Source of the DNA: JARFQH01 sp963825595
GTDB lineage: Bacteria > Desulfobacterota > Desulfobacteria > Desulfobacterales > SG8-13
Assembly: GCA_963825595.1 (NCBI GenBank)
Contig: CAWGUE010000024.1
Location: 1-64,000 of the forward strand
Direction: 5' to 3'
Length of the DNA stretch: 64,000 nt
Of this stretch, positions 10,835-20,108 are shown piece after piece. A program made the position numbers and the translations under genes. The number at the start of each line of letters is the position of its first letter. Positions within the stretch are counted from its first letter, which is position 1. Below the pieces are notes generated by a model. It saw nothing but the letters and a program-made list of their open reading frames with translations. It ran no database searches and was not told the DNA's origin.

Positions 10835-12391
10835 TCAGGCAGAACCGATTTTGAGGACAACCAGGGTGATGTCGTCCTGGGGTTTGAGACCTTCGGTAAA
10901 TGAATGCACCGCTTGATAAACGTGGTCTATTATGGTCGCTGCACTTTGGTCGGCATAGCGGCGGATGATCTCCTTGAACCGGTTTTTGCCGAACATTTCC
11001 CCGGTAGGGTTGAACGCCTCCCAAATTCCGTCCGTGCCTAAAGCGATGATGGAACCGGGCGGAACATTGTTCAGCGCACTTTCATGGAATCGAATGTCTT
11101 TCTCCACGCCCAGCACCATCCCCGGACCCTCCAATTCCATGAATTGACAGGTGTCAGGCCGGTACAGCAGGGCCGGATCGTGGCCGGCCCGGACCCACCG
11201 AATTGTATCATGAGCCCGGCCGATTTCCAGGGCAAAAAGGGTCATGAATTGATTTGTGGCCAAAAAATCGGTGATCAAGGCATGGTTCAATTCATTGACA
11301 ATCTTGGACAAACTCTCGGATGCTCTATAGCGATCGCGCAAGACAGCCCGCGCTGTGGCCATCAATAAAGCCGAATCGACGCCGTGTCCGGCAATATCGC
11401 CGACAGCCACGGTCAATACCGTTGTTGCGGGTGTCGCCTTAGCCGCCGGCTGCAGGTAATCGAAATAATCTCCCCCGATTTCTTCGCACGGCACACTCAA
11501 CCCGGCGATGTCAAGCCCGCTTATCCGCGGCGGGAATTTTGGCAAAAGACTTTTTTGCACCTCGCCCGCTAGAACCAGAGATTTTTTTTGACCTGTCAGG
11601 TCCGTCACGAAAGCCACTTGCCCTATACTTTCACCCGTGTCATCGACAAGGGTGTTACCGTGGAGGAGCACCGGTACGTTGCGTCCGCTTTTAGACCGGA
11701 ATGTACCCTCGACAGTTCGGTATTTTTGACCCAATAGCCTCTGAGCACTGGCTTCGAGATAGATTTTAAAATCAGTGGTCGCCAGGTCGTAAGCCGTTTG
11801 ACCGATCAGCTCGCTCCGGGAATAACCGAGCATCCGACAGAAAGCATCGTTCACATCAACGATCCGCAGCGCATTGTCCATCATCAGAAAGCCCTCGGCA
11901 GATGTTTCCACGATGCGCCGAAACTTGACCTCGCTTTTACGGAGAGCCTTTTCAGCCAGTTTACGCTCGGTCACGTCGACAACTGTTCCCTGGTAAAAAA
12001 CGATCTTGCCCTGGGCATTGCGTTCGGTTGTGGTTGTATCCTCGATCCAACGAACGTCGCCGCCCCGGGTGACAATCCGGTAGCTCTGGGTGTAATCGCT
12101 GACATCGCGTGCGGCGTGCTCCGCGATTTCATCCCGAATCCTGTCGCGATCATCCGGATGGACCAGGTCACGGAAAAGGATTCTTTTTTCGAGGAAGTCT
12201 TCTGCTGAATATCCGATACGAGATATATTGTCGGACACATAAACGAGTTGAGGATCCGGTTCCGGCTTTCGGCGGAACAGGATGACCGGGCTGCGATCGA
12301 CGATTTCCATTGCCAACCGAAGTTTCTCGCGAATACCCTGCCCTGAATGTTTGAAGGAAGTCTGAGGCGACGCGTTTTCAGGTAATGTCAT
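10835..12391 (-). CDS. PAS-PAS-SpoIIE serine phosphatase (RsbU type)
   Basis: A cytoplasmic signalling phosphatase of 518 residues. Two PAS domains with PAC motifs lie at about 20-145 (VYVSDNISRIGYSAEDF; YRIVTRGGDVRWIEDT) and 146-270 (VDVNDAFCRMLGYSRSELIG). The C-terminal PP2C-like SpoIIE domain covers about 275-515 and keeps metal-site motifs EIGGDYFDY, VAVGDIAGHGVDSAL and ALGTDGIWEA. Such proteins dephosphorylate STAS-domain anti-anti-sigma partners and so steer partner-switching pathways; no STAS or RsbW-type kinase gene is in this window, so the partner is elsewhere. It is convergent with the membrane-protein gene on its left. Confidence 0.93.
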   Translation of the reverse strand: MTLPENASPQTSFKHSGQGIREKLRLAMEIVDRSPVILFRRKPEPDPQLVYVSDNISRIGYSAEDFLEKRILFRDLVHPDDRDRIRDEIAEHAARDVSDYTQSYRIVTRGGDVRWIEDTTTTERNAQGKIVFYQGTVVDVTERKLAEKALRKSEVKFRRIVETSAEGFLMMDNALRIVDVNDAFCRMLGYSRSELIGQTAYDLATTDFKIYLEASAQRLLGQKYRTVEGTFRSKSGRNVPVLLHGNTLVDDTGESIGQVAFVTDLTGQKKSLVLAGEVQKSLLPKFPPRISGLDIAGLSVPCEEIGGDYFDYLQPAAKATPATTVLTVAVGDIAGHGVDSALLMATARAVLRDRYRASESLSKIVNELNHALITDFLATNQFMTLFALEIGRAHDTIRWVRAGHDPALLYRPDTCQFMELEGPGMVLGVEKDIRFHESALNNVPPGSIIALGTDGIWEAFNPTGEMFGKNRFKEIIRRYADQSAATIIDHVYQAVHSFTEGLKPQDDITLVVLKIGSA

Positions 12392-12582
12392 TATTTGCTT
12401 CTATTCTTTTGGATCGGCCGTTGCCGGATGGAACCGAAACGTTTCTCAATTATTAATGAATGAACGAAGAATTGTTAACCAATAAGGTAAAACGTGTTCA
12501 TCAAAACACAAGCGCCCTTGCTGTGCTCCCCGATTCCGAACATGTACCCTGAAAGAACTCGACGCGAAGTGGTTTCAAATTA

Positions 12583-12840
12583 TAGAAGCCTTCTCAAGAT
12601 TAGGATTTTGGTTCAAGGTCAAGGCGAATCCGAGATTCCCCGCTTTGCGGGATTTCCGTCTGATCGATTCTTCATTGTCGGTCACATCCCGCAGTCATAC
12701 TGAATTATGTCCGTAGAGGCGCGGGAAGGGACCCAGCACCTCTGCCAAAACGAGGAGCCAACGCAGAGATTTATCCGCCTCTGGAGGACTTGTCCGCCTT
12801 GGGCGGGTTGGGCCAAAACACAATTTTGAGATAGCTTCTA
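12583..12840 (+). repeat. Dispersed repeat R1, copy 1, with imperfect terminal inverted repeats
   Basis: This 258-bp non-coding block starts TAGAAGCCTTCTCAAGATT and ends with the inverted form AATTTTGAGATAGCTTCTA (19-bp termini, three mismatches). Its interior (CAAGGCGAATCC, a CCCCGCTTTGCGGG hairpin, TGATCGATTCTTC, then GATTTATCCGCCTCTGGAGG) aligns with the block at 27086-27350 and partly with 28350-28447 inverted. No coding frame is shared. It looks like a MITE-type or other non-autonomous repeat. The rest of the 12392-13079 gap holds only the terminator at 12896. Confidence 0.8.
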
Positions 12841-12895
12841 ATAATATTCATGAAATTTGCGGGAGAGGGCTTTCAGCATGTGTGATTATACAATG

Positions 12896-12933
12896 AAAAA
12901 GGCGGGTTTCGGCTTAAGGCCATACCCGCCTTT
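12896..12933 (-). terminator. Rho-independent terminator of the FN3 protein gene
   Basis: Read on the minus strand, AAAGGCGGGT (12924-12933) pairs with ACCCGCCTTT (12898-12907) around a loop with its own GGC/GCC pairing, and the second arm runs into TTTTTC. It lies about 150 bp past the stop of the minus-strand gene at 13080. Confidence 0.75.
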
Positions 12934-13079
12934 ACAGGAGGAACAGATGATGAATGAGGATGGTGGTCTATGAATGCGGACGCTTCGTCAGGTCGTCGCC
13001 CTTACAATGAGTTCCTTTATTTTTTAGTCTCTGCCGTCCACTTAACACTCTGTTAACTTTCAGAGACTCTGCCTAACAA

Positions 13080-13637
13080 TTATTGTAACAAAGGTTTATT
13101 TTCCAATTGGCTCCAGGCTTTAAACGCTGCGGCCGCTTTTCCGACTTCACGCCACCAGGTTTTAAGTGAATTTTTCAGGGTCATGCCCGCAGTAGTCAAC
13201 GACCTGTCTCCGGCGGCACTTATAAAACAGCCGCTACCGCCGCCGCCAGTGCCGGCAGAGCTATACTGGGCGGGAGCTGCCACCAAGGCAGTGGAGACCT
13301 CATTCGAAAGTGCGCTGGTCAAACCTTCCAGGCTGTAAGCACTGACGGAAAAATAGTATTCCGTATCCGGATCGAGCCCTGATATGACCGCGCTGGTGAA
13401 ATTGCCGACATCCAGGCTGGTATCGTAAATTCCGGATTCGGTTCCGTAGTGAACGATGTATCCCCCCAAATCAGGCTCATTGTTCGGATCCCATTCCAGA
13501 GTCACGTCTTTGGCCCACCCCTCCGAAACGGTAAATGGAATCAGCCCGAAAAAACAAAAAATGAATACAAAAACGACGCTAATAAAAACGGATTTTGATT
13601 CAGTGGTATGCGGTTGTCGGCAATCAGTTATTGGCAT
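13080..13637 (-). CDS. Secreted fibronectin type III protein with a degenerate CFI-box C-terminus
   Basis: The 185-residue product has a long N-terminal hydrophobic signal (VFISVVFVFIFCFFGLIPFTV, ending near EGWAK), so it should be exported. Residues about 45-125 form one FN3 domain (VTLEWDPNNEPDLGGYIVHYG ... YYFSVSAYSLEG). A Gly-rich linker then leads to GGGGSGCFISAA, which resembles the start of the CFI-box-CTERM sorting tail known in this kind of bacterium. The usual transmembrane helix and terminal basic cluster are missing: the tail after it is amphipathic and charged (SLKTWWREVGKAAAAF). It may therefore be a decayed or variant sorting signal. The gene stands alone with its own terminator. 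Partner and ligand are unknown. Confidence 0.8.
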   Translation of the reverse strand: MPITDCRQPHTTESKSVFISVVFVFIFCFFGLIPFTVSEGWAKDVTLEWDPNNEPDLGGYIVHYGTESGIYDTSLDVGNFTSAVISGLDPDTEYYFSVSAYSLEGLTSALSNEVSTALVAAPAQYSSAGTGGGGSGCFISAAGDRSLTTAGMTLKNSLKTWWREVGKAAAAFKAWSQLENKPLLQ

Positions 13638-14095
13638 TCTGTCTATGGCCCCCTCTGGCAGTGGTATTTAATTTTTCTCTATCGTCGCCAGCGAATATGC
13701 AAGAGCCATACCGCATTCTTATTATTTTATATCATTATGATATTATTACTATTTTTAAATATCTACCAAAGGCGTCATTTAGAAATCGGATGAAATTCCA
13801 TACACTTTGAGGTTCACCCGTGCTTTGGCCTATAAATATTATAATATTTTCGATTACTTACATATGTATGATTTTCTCTACTCTGAGAAGGGACAAGCGC
13901 ATGACAGGTAGCGTGTGCCGACCGGAGGGGGGAAACGACGGGAGCACTTCTTTTCAACACCCTAAAATTGTTTCATATTATCCTGTGAAGGGTACCATTC
14001 GGCGGAGGAATCGCAAGAGCATCGATCGCAGCATCACGCTGATATGGTCGGCGGCGAATTCGGGAGGGCACCCAAGTTGTTGTCTTGTGGTCTAT
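13638..14095. other. Intergenic region upstream of the FN3 gene
   Basis: About 460 bp, very AT-rich between 13700 and 13880, so likely to hold the promoter of the minus-strand FN3 gene. Frames here look non-coding and one runs into the 3' end of the response regulator on the other strand. No RNA gene or repeat seen. Confidence 0.45.
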
Positions 14096-15448
14096 TTAGT
14101 CCCTGAATCTTGATGGATCCAGTTTGTAGCGTCTCATTAATTCGTAGAGGTCCGCGCGGTACTTGCCGGCCAGCTTGGCCGCCTGGCTGACGTTTCCCTG
14201 GGTGAATTCGACCAATTGAAGCAGGTAATTCTTCATAAAGTCGTCCCTGGCCTCTTTGAGGGGCTTGATGCAGTCATTTTCCAATTCGCATTTTGGCAGA
14301 ATCAAGTCCTCGTCTATCTGGCCACCGACAGCCATGGCGACGGCGCTCTCGATGGTGTTTTCAAGCTCGCGGACATTTCCAGGCCAGGAATGCCGTAGCA
14401 GTTTCTGCAATGCATGCGACGTGATCCCCTGGATATCTTTTTCCATTTCGGCACTGTACTTTTTTAGAAAATGCTTTGCCAAAAGCGGGATGTCATCCTT
14501 TCTCTCTCTGAGCGGCGGCAACTGAATTCGAATCACGTGTATTCGATAATAGAGGTCTTCCCTGAAGTTCTTGGCCTCGACCTCCTGCTCCAGGTTCCTG
14601 TTGGATGCGGTAATAATTCTTGTATCGACTTTAATGGTCTGGCTGCCGCCCAGCGGAAAAACCTCACGCTCCTCCAGCACGCGCAGCAGCTTGCTTTGCA
14701 TTGGCAGCGGCATCTCTGATATTTCATCCATAAAAAAACTGCCGTTGTGCGCCTGGGCAAACAACCCCTTTTTATCGCTCACGGCGCCGCTGAAGGCCCC
14801 CTTTTTGTATCCGAAAAGTTCACTTTCCAGCAACGTTTCCGGTATAGCGGCACAATTTATGGCGACAAAAGGCCCCTTCTTTCTCGGACCCGACAGGTGG
14901 AGGGATTTGGCAATCAATTCTTTACCGGTGCCGCTTTCGCCATCAATATGGACATTCGAATCCGTCTCGGCTGCCTGGGCGACCTGTTCCAGGACACGCT
15001 TCATCCCCTCGCTTTTGCCGATAATGTTCTTGAATCCGAATTGGACGGCACAGATGTTGCGCAGCGTGCTCACTTCTTTGGTCAACTGGCTTTTTTCCAG
15101 GCAGTTTTTTATCTGCAACTGTAACTCCTGGTAATTAAATGGCTTTGTCAGGTAATTGGCAGCCCCTCTTTTCATCGCGTCCACGGCGCTGTTTATACTG
15201 CCGTGGGCGGTCAAAATGATGACCGGCAATTCCGGATAGGTTTTATGAATCTCCTCCATTATTTCGATGCCGTTTTCATCGTTTAATTTCAGGTCGACCA
15301 AGGCAAGATCTACGGCGGCGTCTTGGAGAAAAGTGAGTGCCTGAATCGAATTCAGCGCTTTGAATACGCGGTATCCCTCTGCTTCAAGTCGCATTTGGAT
15401 GACGTTGAGGATATTCCGGTCATCATCGACCACCAAAATATTGTCCAT
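14096..15448 (-). CDS. Sigma-54-dependent response regulator, GlrR/QseF-like (NtrC family)
   Basis: A 450-residue activator with receiver (1-120; VVDDD, phospho-Asp 52 in VDLKLND), AAA+ sigma-54 interaction domain (about 141-370; Walker A GESGTGKE, GAFSGA loop, sensor R-rich LPPLRERKDDIPLL, WPGNVREL) and a Fis-type helix-turn-helix (about 400-445; NVSQAAKLAGKYRADLYELM). The sigma-54-contact loop reads GAFSGA instead of the usual GAFTGA; Ser keeps the hydroxyl, so activity is plausible. The gene follows a lipoprotein gene and a histidine kinase gene in the order kinase-lipoprotein-regulator, the same as E. coli glrK-qseG-glrR, an operon responding to envelope state. I infer the same kind of role; the targets are not visible here. 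Confidence 0.92.
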   Translation of the reverse strand: MDNILVVDDDRNILNVIQMRLEAEGYRVFKALNSIQALTFLQDAAVDLALVDLKLNDENGIEIMEEIHKTYPELPVIILTAHGSINSAVDAMKRGAANYLTKPFNYQELQLQIKNCLEKSQLTKEVSTLRNICAVQFGFKNIIGKSEGMKRVLEQVAQAAETDSNVHIDGESGTGKELIAKSLHLSGPRKKGPFVAINCAAIPETLLESELFGYKKGAFSGAVSDKKGLFAQAHNGSFFMDEISEMPLPMQSKLLRVLEEREVFPLGGSQTIKVDTRIITASNRNLEQEVEAKNFREDLYYRIHVIRIQLPPLRERKDDIPLLAKHFLKKYSAEMEKDIQGITSHALQKLLRHSWPGNVRELENTIESAVAMAVGGQIDEDLILPKCELENDCIKPLKEARDDFMKNYLLQLVEFTQGNVSQAAKLAGKYRADLYELMRRYKLDPSRFRD

Positions 15449-15525
15449 GATTTCCTCTTTTAGAATCTACGGTTAATCAGTTTAAGGAGCACCGTATTCT
15501 TGCGCCCCAAAGACAAGTCTGCGAT

Positions 15526-16212
15526 TCAAGGAGTGACTTTTCTTTTCTTTTCCTCTATCTTAATGTCGACTTCCTTGAGCTTGTCGATGTTTTCTTCCAA
15601 CTCTCTGATCTGCCTGTTTTTTTCTTCAATAGCTCTTTGATAATATTCGTCCTTGGCATCGGTGACTTTTTGATTCTGGTCCTGTAGCTTTTGATAATAT
15701 TCGTCCTTGGCACTGATGACCTTTTTATTCTGGTCCGTCAGCTTTTTTATCTGATTCTGCCGATCCCTTAGTTGTCTTTTGAGCCGCAACAGTTCTCGCT
15801 TTTTGGACACCAGTATTTTCTCGGTATCCTGCAGATTTCTCAATATCAATATCCACAATTCAGCTTGGGGCCTGAGGGGGCTTTCCGGATATCTATTGAT
15901 GAGTGCCCCAAACGCTTCGCGAGCCTTGGTCAGGTCATGATCCGGATTTTCCGGATGGCTGTAAACCAGACCGATCTGAAAAAGCGCCTTGTCGCCCAGA
16001 AGTTGGGGCTGAAAACTGAGCGCTTTGCGGCTCTCCCTCAAGGATGCGTTAAAGTCGCCTCTGCCCCAGTAATAACTGGCCGTTGCCAGATGCTCCTCGG
16101 TTTCCAAGCGCTCGGGTGAGACAACGCATCCCGAAGTTAGCAAAACTATAGTGAGGCAGCCGGCAAGGCAAAATAAAAAGTACTGCCTTTTCCGGGGGCA
16201 CTTCTGGCCCAT
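15526..16212 (-). CDS. QseG-like outer-membrane lipoprotein with coiled coil
   Basis: A 228-residue lipoprotein: basic N-terminus, hydrophobic helix (FCLAGCLTIVLLTSGC) and lipobox LTSGC with Cys at about 29. A TPR-like helical domain (about 35-115; ASYYWGRGDFNASLRESRKAL, AREAFGALINRYP) is followed by a long coiled coil to the C-terminus, rich in K, E, Q and R. The coiled coil contains an exact-period duplication of 18 residues (AKDEYYQ occurs twice). The start overlaps the upstream kinase gene by 67 nt, suggesting translational coupling. By position and build it matches QseG (YfhG), which in E. coli interacts with the sensor GlrK/QseE. Sequence similarity to QseG itself I cannot measure. Confidence 0.85.
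   Translation of the reverse strand: MGQKCPRKRQYFLFCLAGCLTIVLLTSGCVVSPERLETEEHLATASYYWGRGDFNASLRESRKALSFQPQLLGDKALFQIGLVYSHPENPDHDLTKAREAFGALINRYPESPLRPQAELWILILRNLQDTEKILVSKKRELLRLKRQLRDRQNQIKKLTDQNKKVISAKDEYYQKLQDQNQKVTDAKDEYYQRAIEEKNRQIRELEENIDKLKEVDIKIEEKKRKVTP
15637..15744. repeat. 54-bp in-frame tandem duplication in lipoprotein coiled coil
   Basis: TTGATAATATTCGTCCTTGG recurs at 15637 and 15691, a period of 54 bp (18 codons). The two units differ at several bases, so the duplication is older than the perfect 28-bp one at 3941. It lengthens the coiled coil without breaking the frame. Confidence 0.8.
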
Positions 16213-17606
16213 ACTTCCCCTCCGTGATCGCGTATGATGTGTCTGGTAATGGTCAGTCCCAAACCGGAACCGGCGACTTTGTGGCCATTTGTTTTGCCCC
16301 TGGAAAATTTATCGAAGATTGTTTTCACGGACTCTGCAGGTATGCCCATGCCAGTGTCGGCAACTGCCACACAAACGAATTTTTTGTCATGATTGTAAGG
16401 CACCGTGCGAATAATAATACGCCCGTTGGGAGGCGTAAATTTTAATGCATTTCCAATCAGGTTTTCCATGACCTGGCTGATTCTTTCTTCATCCATGAGA
16501 ATCAAAGGAAGTTCCGGCATTGGTTTCAACTCTATCAGGATTTTCTTACTTTTGGCGATCGGCGCCAATTTCAAAACTGTCTGCTGCAACACGGGCGCTA
16601 TGTTCGATTTCTGGTAGCGGTATTCCATCATGTGCGCTTCCATGCGTGAAAAATCGAGAATTCGGTTCACGGATCGAATCAGGCGCTCACATTCCTCCCG
16701 TGTAATGGCCAAAAGCTGCTGCTGCTTTTCGGGTGCCCCGGCATATGTTCCCTCCAGAAGCATTTCTGATGCTTCTTTTATGGCCGTCAGAGGTGTTCGG
16801 AGTTCATGGGACACATGGTTGATGAAATCGATTTTCATTTCATCGATTTCTTTGAGCTTTTCGCTCATCAGGTTAAAGTCGTCCGCCAGGTCTTTGATCT
16901 CGGGCGGCCCTTTCATTGAGGGTATCTGCACATAATTCCCTTTGGCGATCTCTTTGGTATTTTTCTGCAGCAATACAATCGAACGGTTGATCCTGCGGGT
17001 ACTGAAAAATGAGATCAGGGTGCCGATAACCACCGTTAAAATCGCCGTGAAAAGAGTCATGTTGAATACCCTCGAACTGATCAGGCTCGATGATATGATT
17101 TTTTCTTCTCTTCCGCTTTGAACAATGGCGATGATACTGTTTAATCGAAGCGTGATTCCGTCCAAAAGACTTTCGTTCTGAGCCGTATAACCGTGACTTG
17201 GAGCGGGTTGTCCCAGGTCGATACGTTTATTTTCCTCTTCGAAAAGAGTGACATATTGGCCATATAACTGTCGCGTTTCATCAAAGAGCCTGCGTTTTCG
17301 GCTGGTGTCCATTCGGTACTGGTTGTCATCCAGTCCTTTTATGAATAGCGCCCGGAGTTCCCAGAATTTTTGTTTGAAATCCGCATCTTTGGATATGTGA
17401 TACTTTTTCTCGAAACTGACTTGGGAAAAGATCGTATCCCGAAGGTGTTCCAACTGCGCTATCGTTGTTCCGTCGACCGCCGTTCCACGGATCAACCGGT
17501 TCAGTTGGTTCAGCTTCAAAGAGACGTAAACCCCAAGAAGGACAACCAGAAACAGGATGACGACGTATCCGAGCGTCAGTCGTTTGAGGAGCGTGAATTT
17601 AATCAT
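16146..17606 (-). CDS. Membrane histidine kinase, GlrK/QseE-like
   Basis: From ATG 17606 the product has 486 residues: transmembrane helix 1 (LTLGYVVILFLVVLLGVYVSL), a periplasmic helical sensor of about 150 residues, transmembrane helix 2 (MTLFTAILTVVIGTLISFF), HAMP, HisKA (NHVSHELRTPLTAI), and an HATPase domain (NLIGNALKF, VADTGMGIP, GSGLGLTITRHI). An upstream TTG (17681) in the same frame adds 25 residues with no signal-like character, so I prefer the ATG. It is the first gene of the operon kinase-lipoprotein-response regulator. The periplasmic domain has no recognised ligand-binding fold, as in GlrK. Likely phosphorylates the GAFSGA-type regulator at 14096-15448. Confidence 0.92.
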   Translation of the reverse strand: MIKFTLLKRLTLGYVVILFLVVLLGVYVSLKLNQLNRLIRGTAVDGTTIAQLEHLRDTIFSQVSFEKKYHISKDADFKQKFWELRALFIKGLDDNQYRMDTSRKRRLFDETRQLYGQYVTLFEEENKRIDLGQPAPSHGYTAQNESLLDGITLRLNSIIAIVQSGREEKIISSSLISSRVFNMTLFTAILTVVIGTLISFFSTRRINRSIVLLQKNTKEIAKGNYVQIPSMKGPPEIKDLADDFNLMSEKLKEIDEMKIDFINHVSHELRTPLTAIKEASEMLLEGTYAGAPEKQQQLLAITREECERLIRSVNRILDFSRMEAHMMEYRYQKSNIAPVLQQTVLKLAPIAKSKKILIELKPMPELPLILMDEERISQVMENLIGNALKFTPPNGRIIIRTVPYNHDKKFVCVAVADTGMGIPAESVKTIFDKFSRGKTNGHKVAGSGLGLTITRHIIRDHGGEVWARSAPGKGSTFYFALPAASL

Positions 17607-18309
17607 ACAGAACGAACTTCTCTCGCCGGCAATCACACGTCCATTGAGCTGCGTCTGAGGGCCTGATGCATTTTTTATCAAGCAGCCTGGTTTTCACACC
17701 GGGCGCACAGAGCATATCACCTTTTGATAGAATTTCAACCAACCCGTAAGGACCGGCCTGCTTCGGACCGGATCAATGGAACGATTATCATTAACTTCAA
17801 AAAGATGCGCGTTTCTTGGCCGTGGCGGCCATTCAAATCGATCTTAAATGTCATCGCATTTTCTGTATCATACCCGAAAAACGGTTTTGATGAAACAGGT
17901 ATGACGCTTCCAACACATCCGAATCCATCTCATACGGCGACGGATATTCGGTTCGGCAAGTATTTCATTGTCTGCCGGCGCTGGAGACCCAGTGGCTCAA
18001 GTGTCCATCACCGAACCCAGCCTCAAGTTCGATCCAATATTGGCCGATATTAACAGGTGAGGTTTTTGCCGCCAAACGGCATCAGGACACAACCGTCAGC
18101 TTGAGCTAATGCACAAGCGGTTCGGGGTGGTGCCGCCCTGAATTTCGGTCGGTCCTTTGATTAGGGGATGAGATCCTGGTGTTCAATACCGGAATTTAAT
18201 CCCCGCATGGCACTGTTGCTATAAAGCTCAGTACCCGTTAAAATAAATAACGTGTGGAGCGTTTCGGCCGTTATTTCCAATTTTTACATTCGGACGCTGA
18301 AACACGTAA
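17607..18309. other. Divergent intergenic region
   Basis: About 700 bp between the kinase operon (minus) and mltF (plus). A 109-codon plus-strand frame (17724-18053) has no ribosome site and no protein-like composition, so I do not call it. Both promoters must lie here, and I could not fix either. No repeat or RNA gene seen. Confidence 0.4.
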
Positions 18310-19833
18310 ATGTGCTGGTATCCCCGTTTTTTTAATCCGTCGGATAAAATGACCCTTTCAGCCCACCTTCATTCTGCCCTCACCGCATGTGCTCCGTTGC
18401 CGGTAGCCACATTCAATCCTGGCCGGATGCGTGGATTCGTTGGCGGCATATGTGTTGTCGTCTTTCTGACGCTGTTTATTTCCGGATGTAATCAACCCCT
18501 TTTTAAGAACGACCTCCAGGCCATCCAATCCAAAGGTGTGCTGAAGGTTATTACGCGAAATAACGGTACCTGCTACTACGAAGGCCCTCACGGGTGGGAG
18601 GGATTCGAATACGAGCTGGTTTCGACTTTTGCCGATTACCTGGGGGTTAAACTGGAGGTCCTGGTGCTTGAAAAGGAAAAATCCATGGTTGATGCTCTGC
18701 TGGCTGGCAAGGCGGATCTTATCGCTGCCAGTTTTATCGCAACCGAAGACCTTCGGCGTCACTTGGCCTTCGGACCTGCCTACCATCAGATCCGGCAGCT
18801 CGTTATTGGTCGGCGTGACGGTCCCAGGCTCAAATCCGTTTCCGACCTTGTTGGTCAACCGCTGTGGGTAATGGCCGGCGCTTTTCATGAAAAACGGCTA
18901 AATGTTCTGAAGAGAGATTACCCGGCGTTGACCTGGCTATCCATCTCAGACTACGAACCCGAAGAACTTCTGGAAATGGTCGGCAAAGGATTGATACCAT
19001 TAACCATTGCCGACGACACGATCATGTCGCTGAACCGGCGTTATTACCCCGAACTTATGGTCCATTTTGCTGTCGACAGTGAGCAGGAACTGGCCTGGGT
19101 CATCCACCCGCAGTCCCGCCATCTGCAGCAAGCGGTTCAACAATGGTTCCAGTTGCCGAGCACCGCATCAATGATTGATCGTCTGAAGCAGCACTACTAC
19201 GGTCATCTCGAAAAATTTGACTACGTTGACATCACCACTTTTCGAAAACGACTCATTCATCGACTACCAAAATATCGGAATCATTTTGTTGCGGCCGCAA
19301 AGACGCATAATCTTGACTGGAAACTCGTAGCCGCACAATCCTACCAGGAATCCCATTGGAATCCCAGAGCCAGGAGTTTTACCGGTGTCAGAGGCATGAT
19401 GATGCTGACGCTCGATACGGCACGCTACCTGGGCATCAAAAATCGGTTGGATCCAAAACAGTCCATCCATGGCGGCACACGCTTCCTTGCCAAGCTATAT
19501 GAAAGAATCGAAGAAGACATACCGGACCCAGACCGCACGTTCATGGCCTTGGCGGCTTACAACATAGGCTGGGGACATCTCGATGACGCCCGGAAATTGG
19601 CAACCTCTCTTGGCAAGCAGCCAAACAGCTGGTCCGACATTCGAGAAATCCTGCCGTTGTTGCGTTTGAAGAAATATTACCGAAATTTGCCCCATGGCTA
19701 TGCCCGCGGCGCCGAACCGGTGCGATATGTGGATCGAATCCGGACCTACCATAAGATTATAACGCGATGGGAAAACGATTTGAAAGAAGGCCGAACGGCA
19801 TCGACCGAAACCGCCAACCAGCCACAACTCTGA
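18310..19833 (+). CDS. mltF: Membrane-bound lytic murein transglycosylase F
   Basis: A lipoprotein that cuts peptidoglycan glycan strands to 1,6-anhydro ends. The N-terminal half (about 70-320) is a SBP_bac_3-like solute-binding domain (GVLKVITRNNGTCYYEG, FEYELVSTFADYLGVKL); the C-terminal SLT domain (about 330-490) has catalytic Glu in AAQSYQESHWNP, then the family motifs GVRGMMMLT and AAYNIGWGH. This two-domain order is diagnostic of MltF. The lipobox FISGC lies 60 residues in from the first ATG; the ATG at 18427 would place the Cys at residue 21 and give a normal signal peptide, so the true start may be 18427 or 18349. It is monocistronic and far from other wall genes. Expected location: periplasmic face of the outer membrane. 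Confidence 0.93.
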   Translation: MCWYPRFFNPSDKMTLSAHLHSALTACAPLPVATFNPGRMRGFVGGICVVVFLTLFISGCNQPLFKNDLQAIQSKGVLKVITRNNGTCYYEGPHGWEGFEYELVSTFADYLGVKLEVLVLEKEKSMVDALLAGKADLIAASFIATEDLRRHLAFGPAYHQIRQLVIGRRDGPRLKSVSDLVGQPLWVMAGAFHEKRLNVLKRDYPALTWLSISDYEPEELLEMVGKGLIPLTIADDTIMSLNRRYYPELMVHFAVDSEQELAWVIHPQSRHLQQAVQQWFQLPSTASMIDRLKQHYYGHLEKFDYVDITTFRKRLIHRLPKYRNHFVAAAKTHNLDWKLVAAQSYQESHWNPRARSFTGVRGMMMLTLDTARYLGIKNRLDPKQSIHGGTRFLAKLYERIEEDIPDPDRTFMALAAYNIGWGHLDDARKLATSLGKQPNSWSDIREILPLLRLKKYYRNLPHGYARGAEPVRYVDRIRTYHKIITRWENDLKEGRTASTETANQPQL

Positions 19834-20045
19834 CACGATCAACCGCGCGCTGTCCCGCATTTTATATCCCGCATGAACTCTATTTTCGGCAGATTTGAAA
19901 TAATTGATGATATCAACGCATGACCAGGTGTCTTGCTGCTCGATATCGTCGAACACTCCGAACCTAAGTTGTTTTAACCTCAACGGAGCGTTTCAAACTA
20001 TCATATCGATGCCCCCCGGTACCTTGCATTTTTTATGAAAAGCGC

Positions 20046-20055
20046 TTGCTATAAT
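20046..20055 (+). promoter_or_regulatory. Extended -10 promoter for inositol-phosphate synthase
   Basis: TTGCTATAAT gives a TGnTATAAT extended -10 element. The nearest -35-like hexamer (TTGCAT at 20024) is 20 bp away, too far for standard spacing, which fits an extended -10 promoter. It lies 54 bp before the ATG, and AAGGAGG (20091-20097) follows. Confidence 0.55.
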
Positions 20056-20108
20056 TATTTATTTTAATTAAATCGACCGATAGGTCTGTTAAGGAGGTTG
20101 ACACATCA

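Noticed and set aside
12947..13056. Two tiny overlapping frames after AGGAGGA, following a hairpin
   Set aside because: The hairpin is better explained as the minus-strand terminator of the FN3 gene, and the peptides (8 and 28 residues) have no support beyond the ribosome site.
17724..18053. 109-codon plus-strand frame upstream of mltF
   Set aside because: No ribosome site; residue pattern unlike a folded protein.
18230..18260. Sigma-54 promoter near TGGCACTGTTGC upstream of mltF
   Set aside because: GG and GC elements are only 7 bp apart where 10 are needed.
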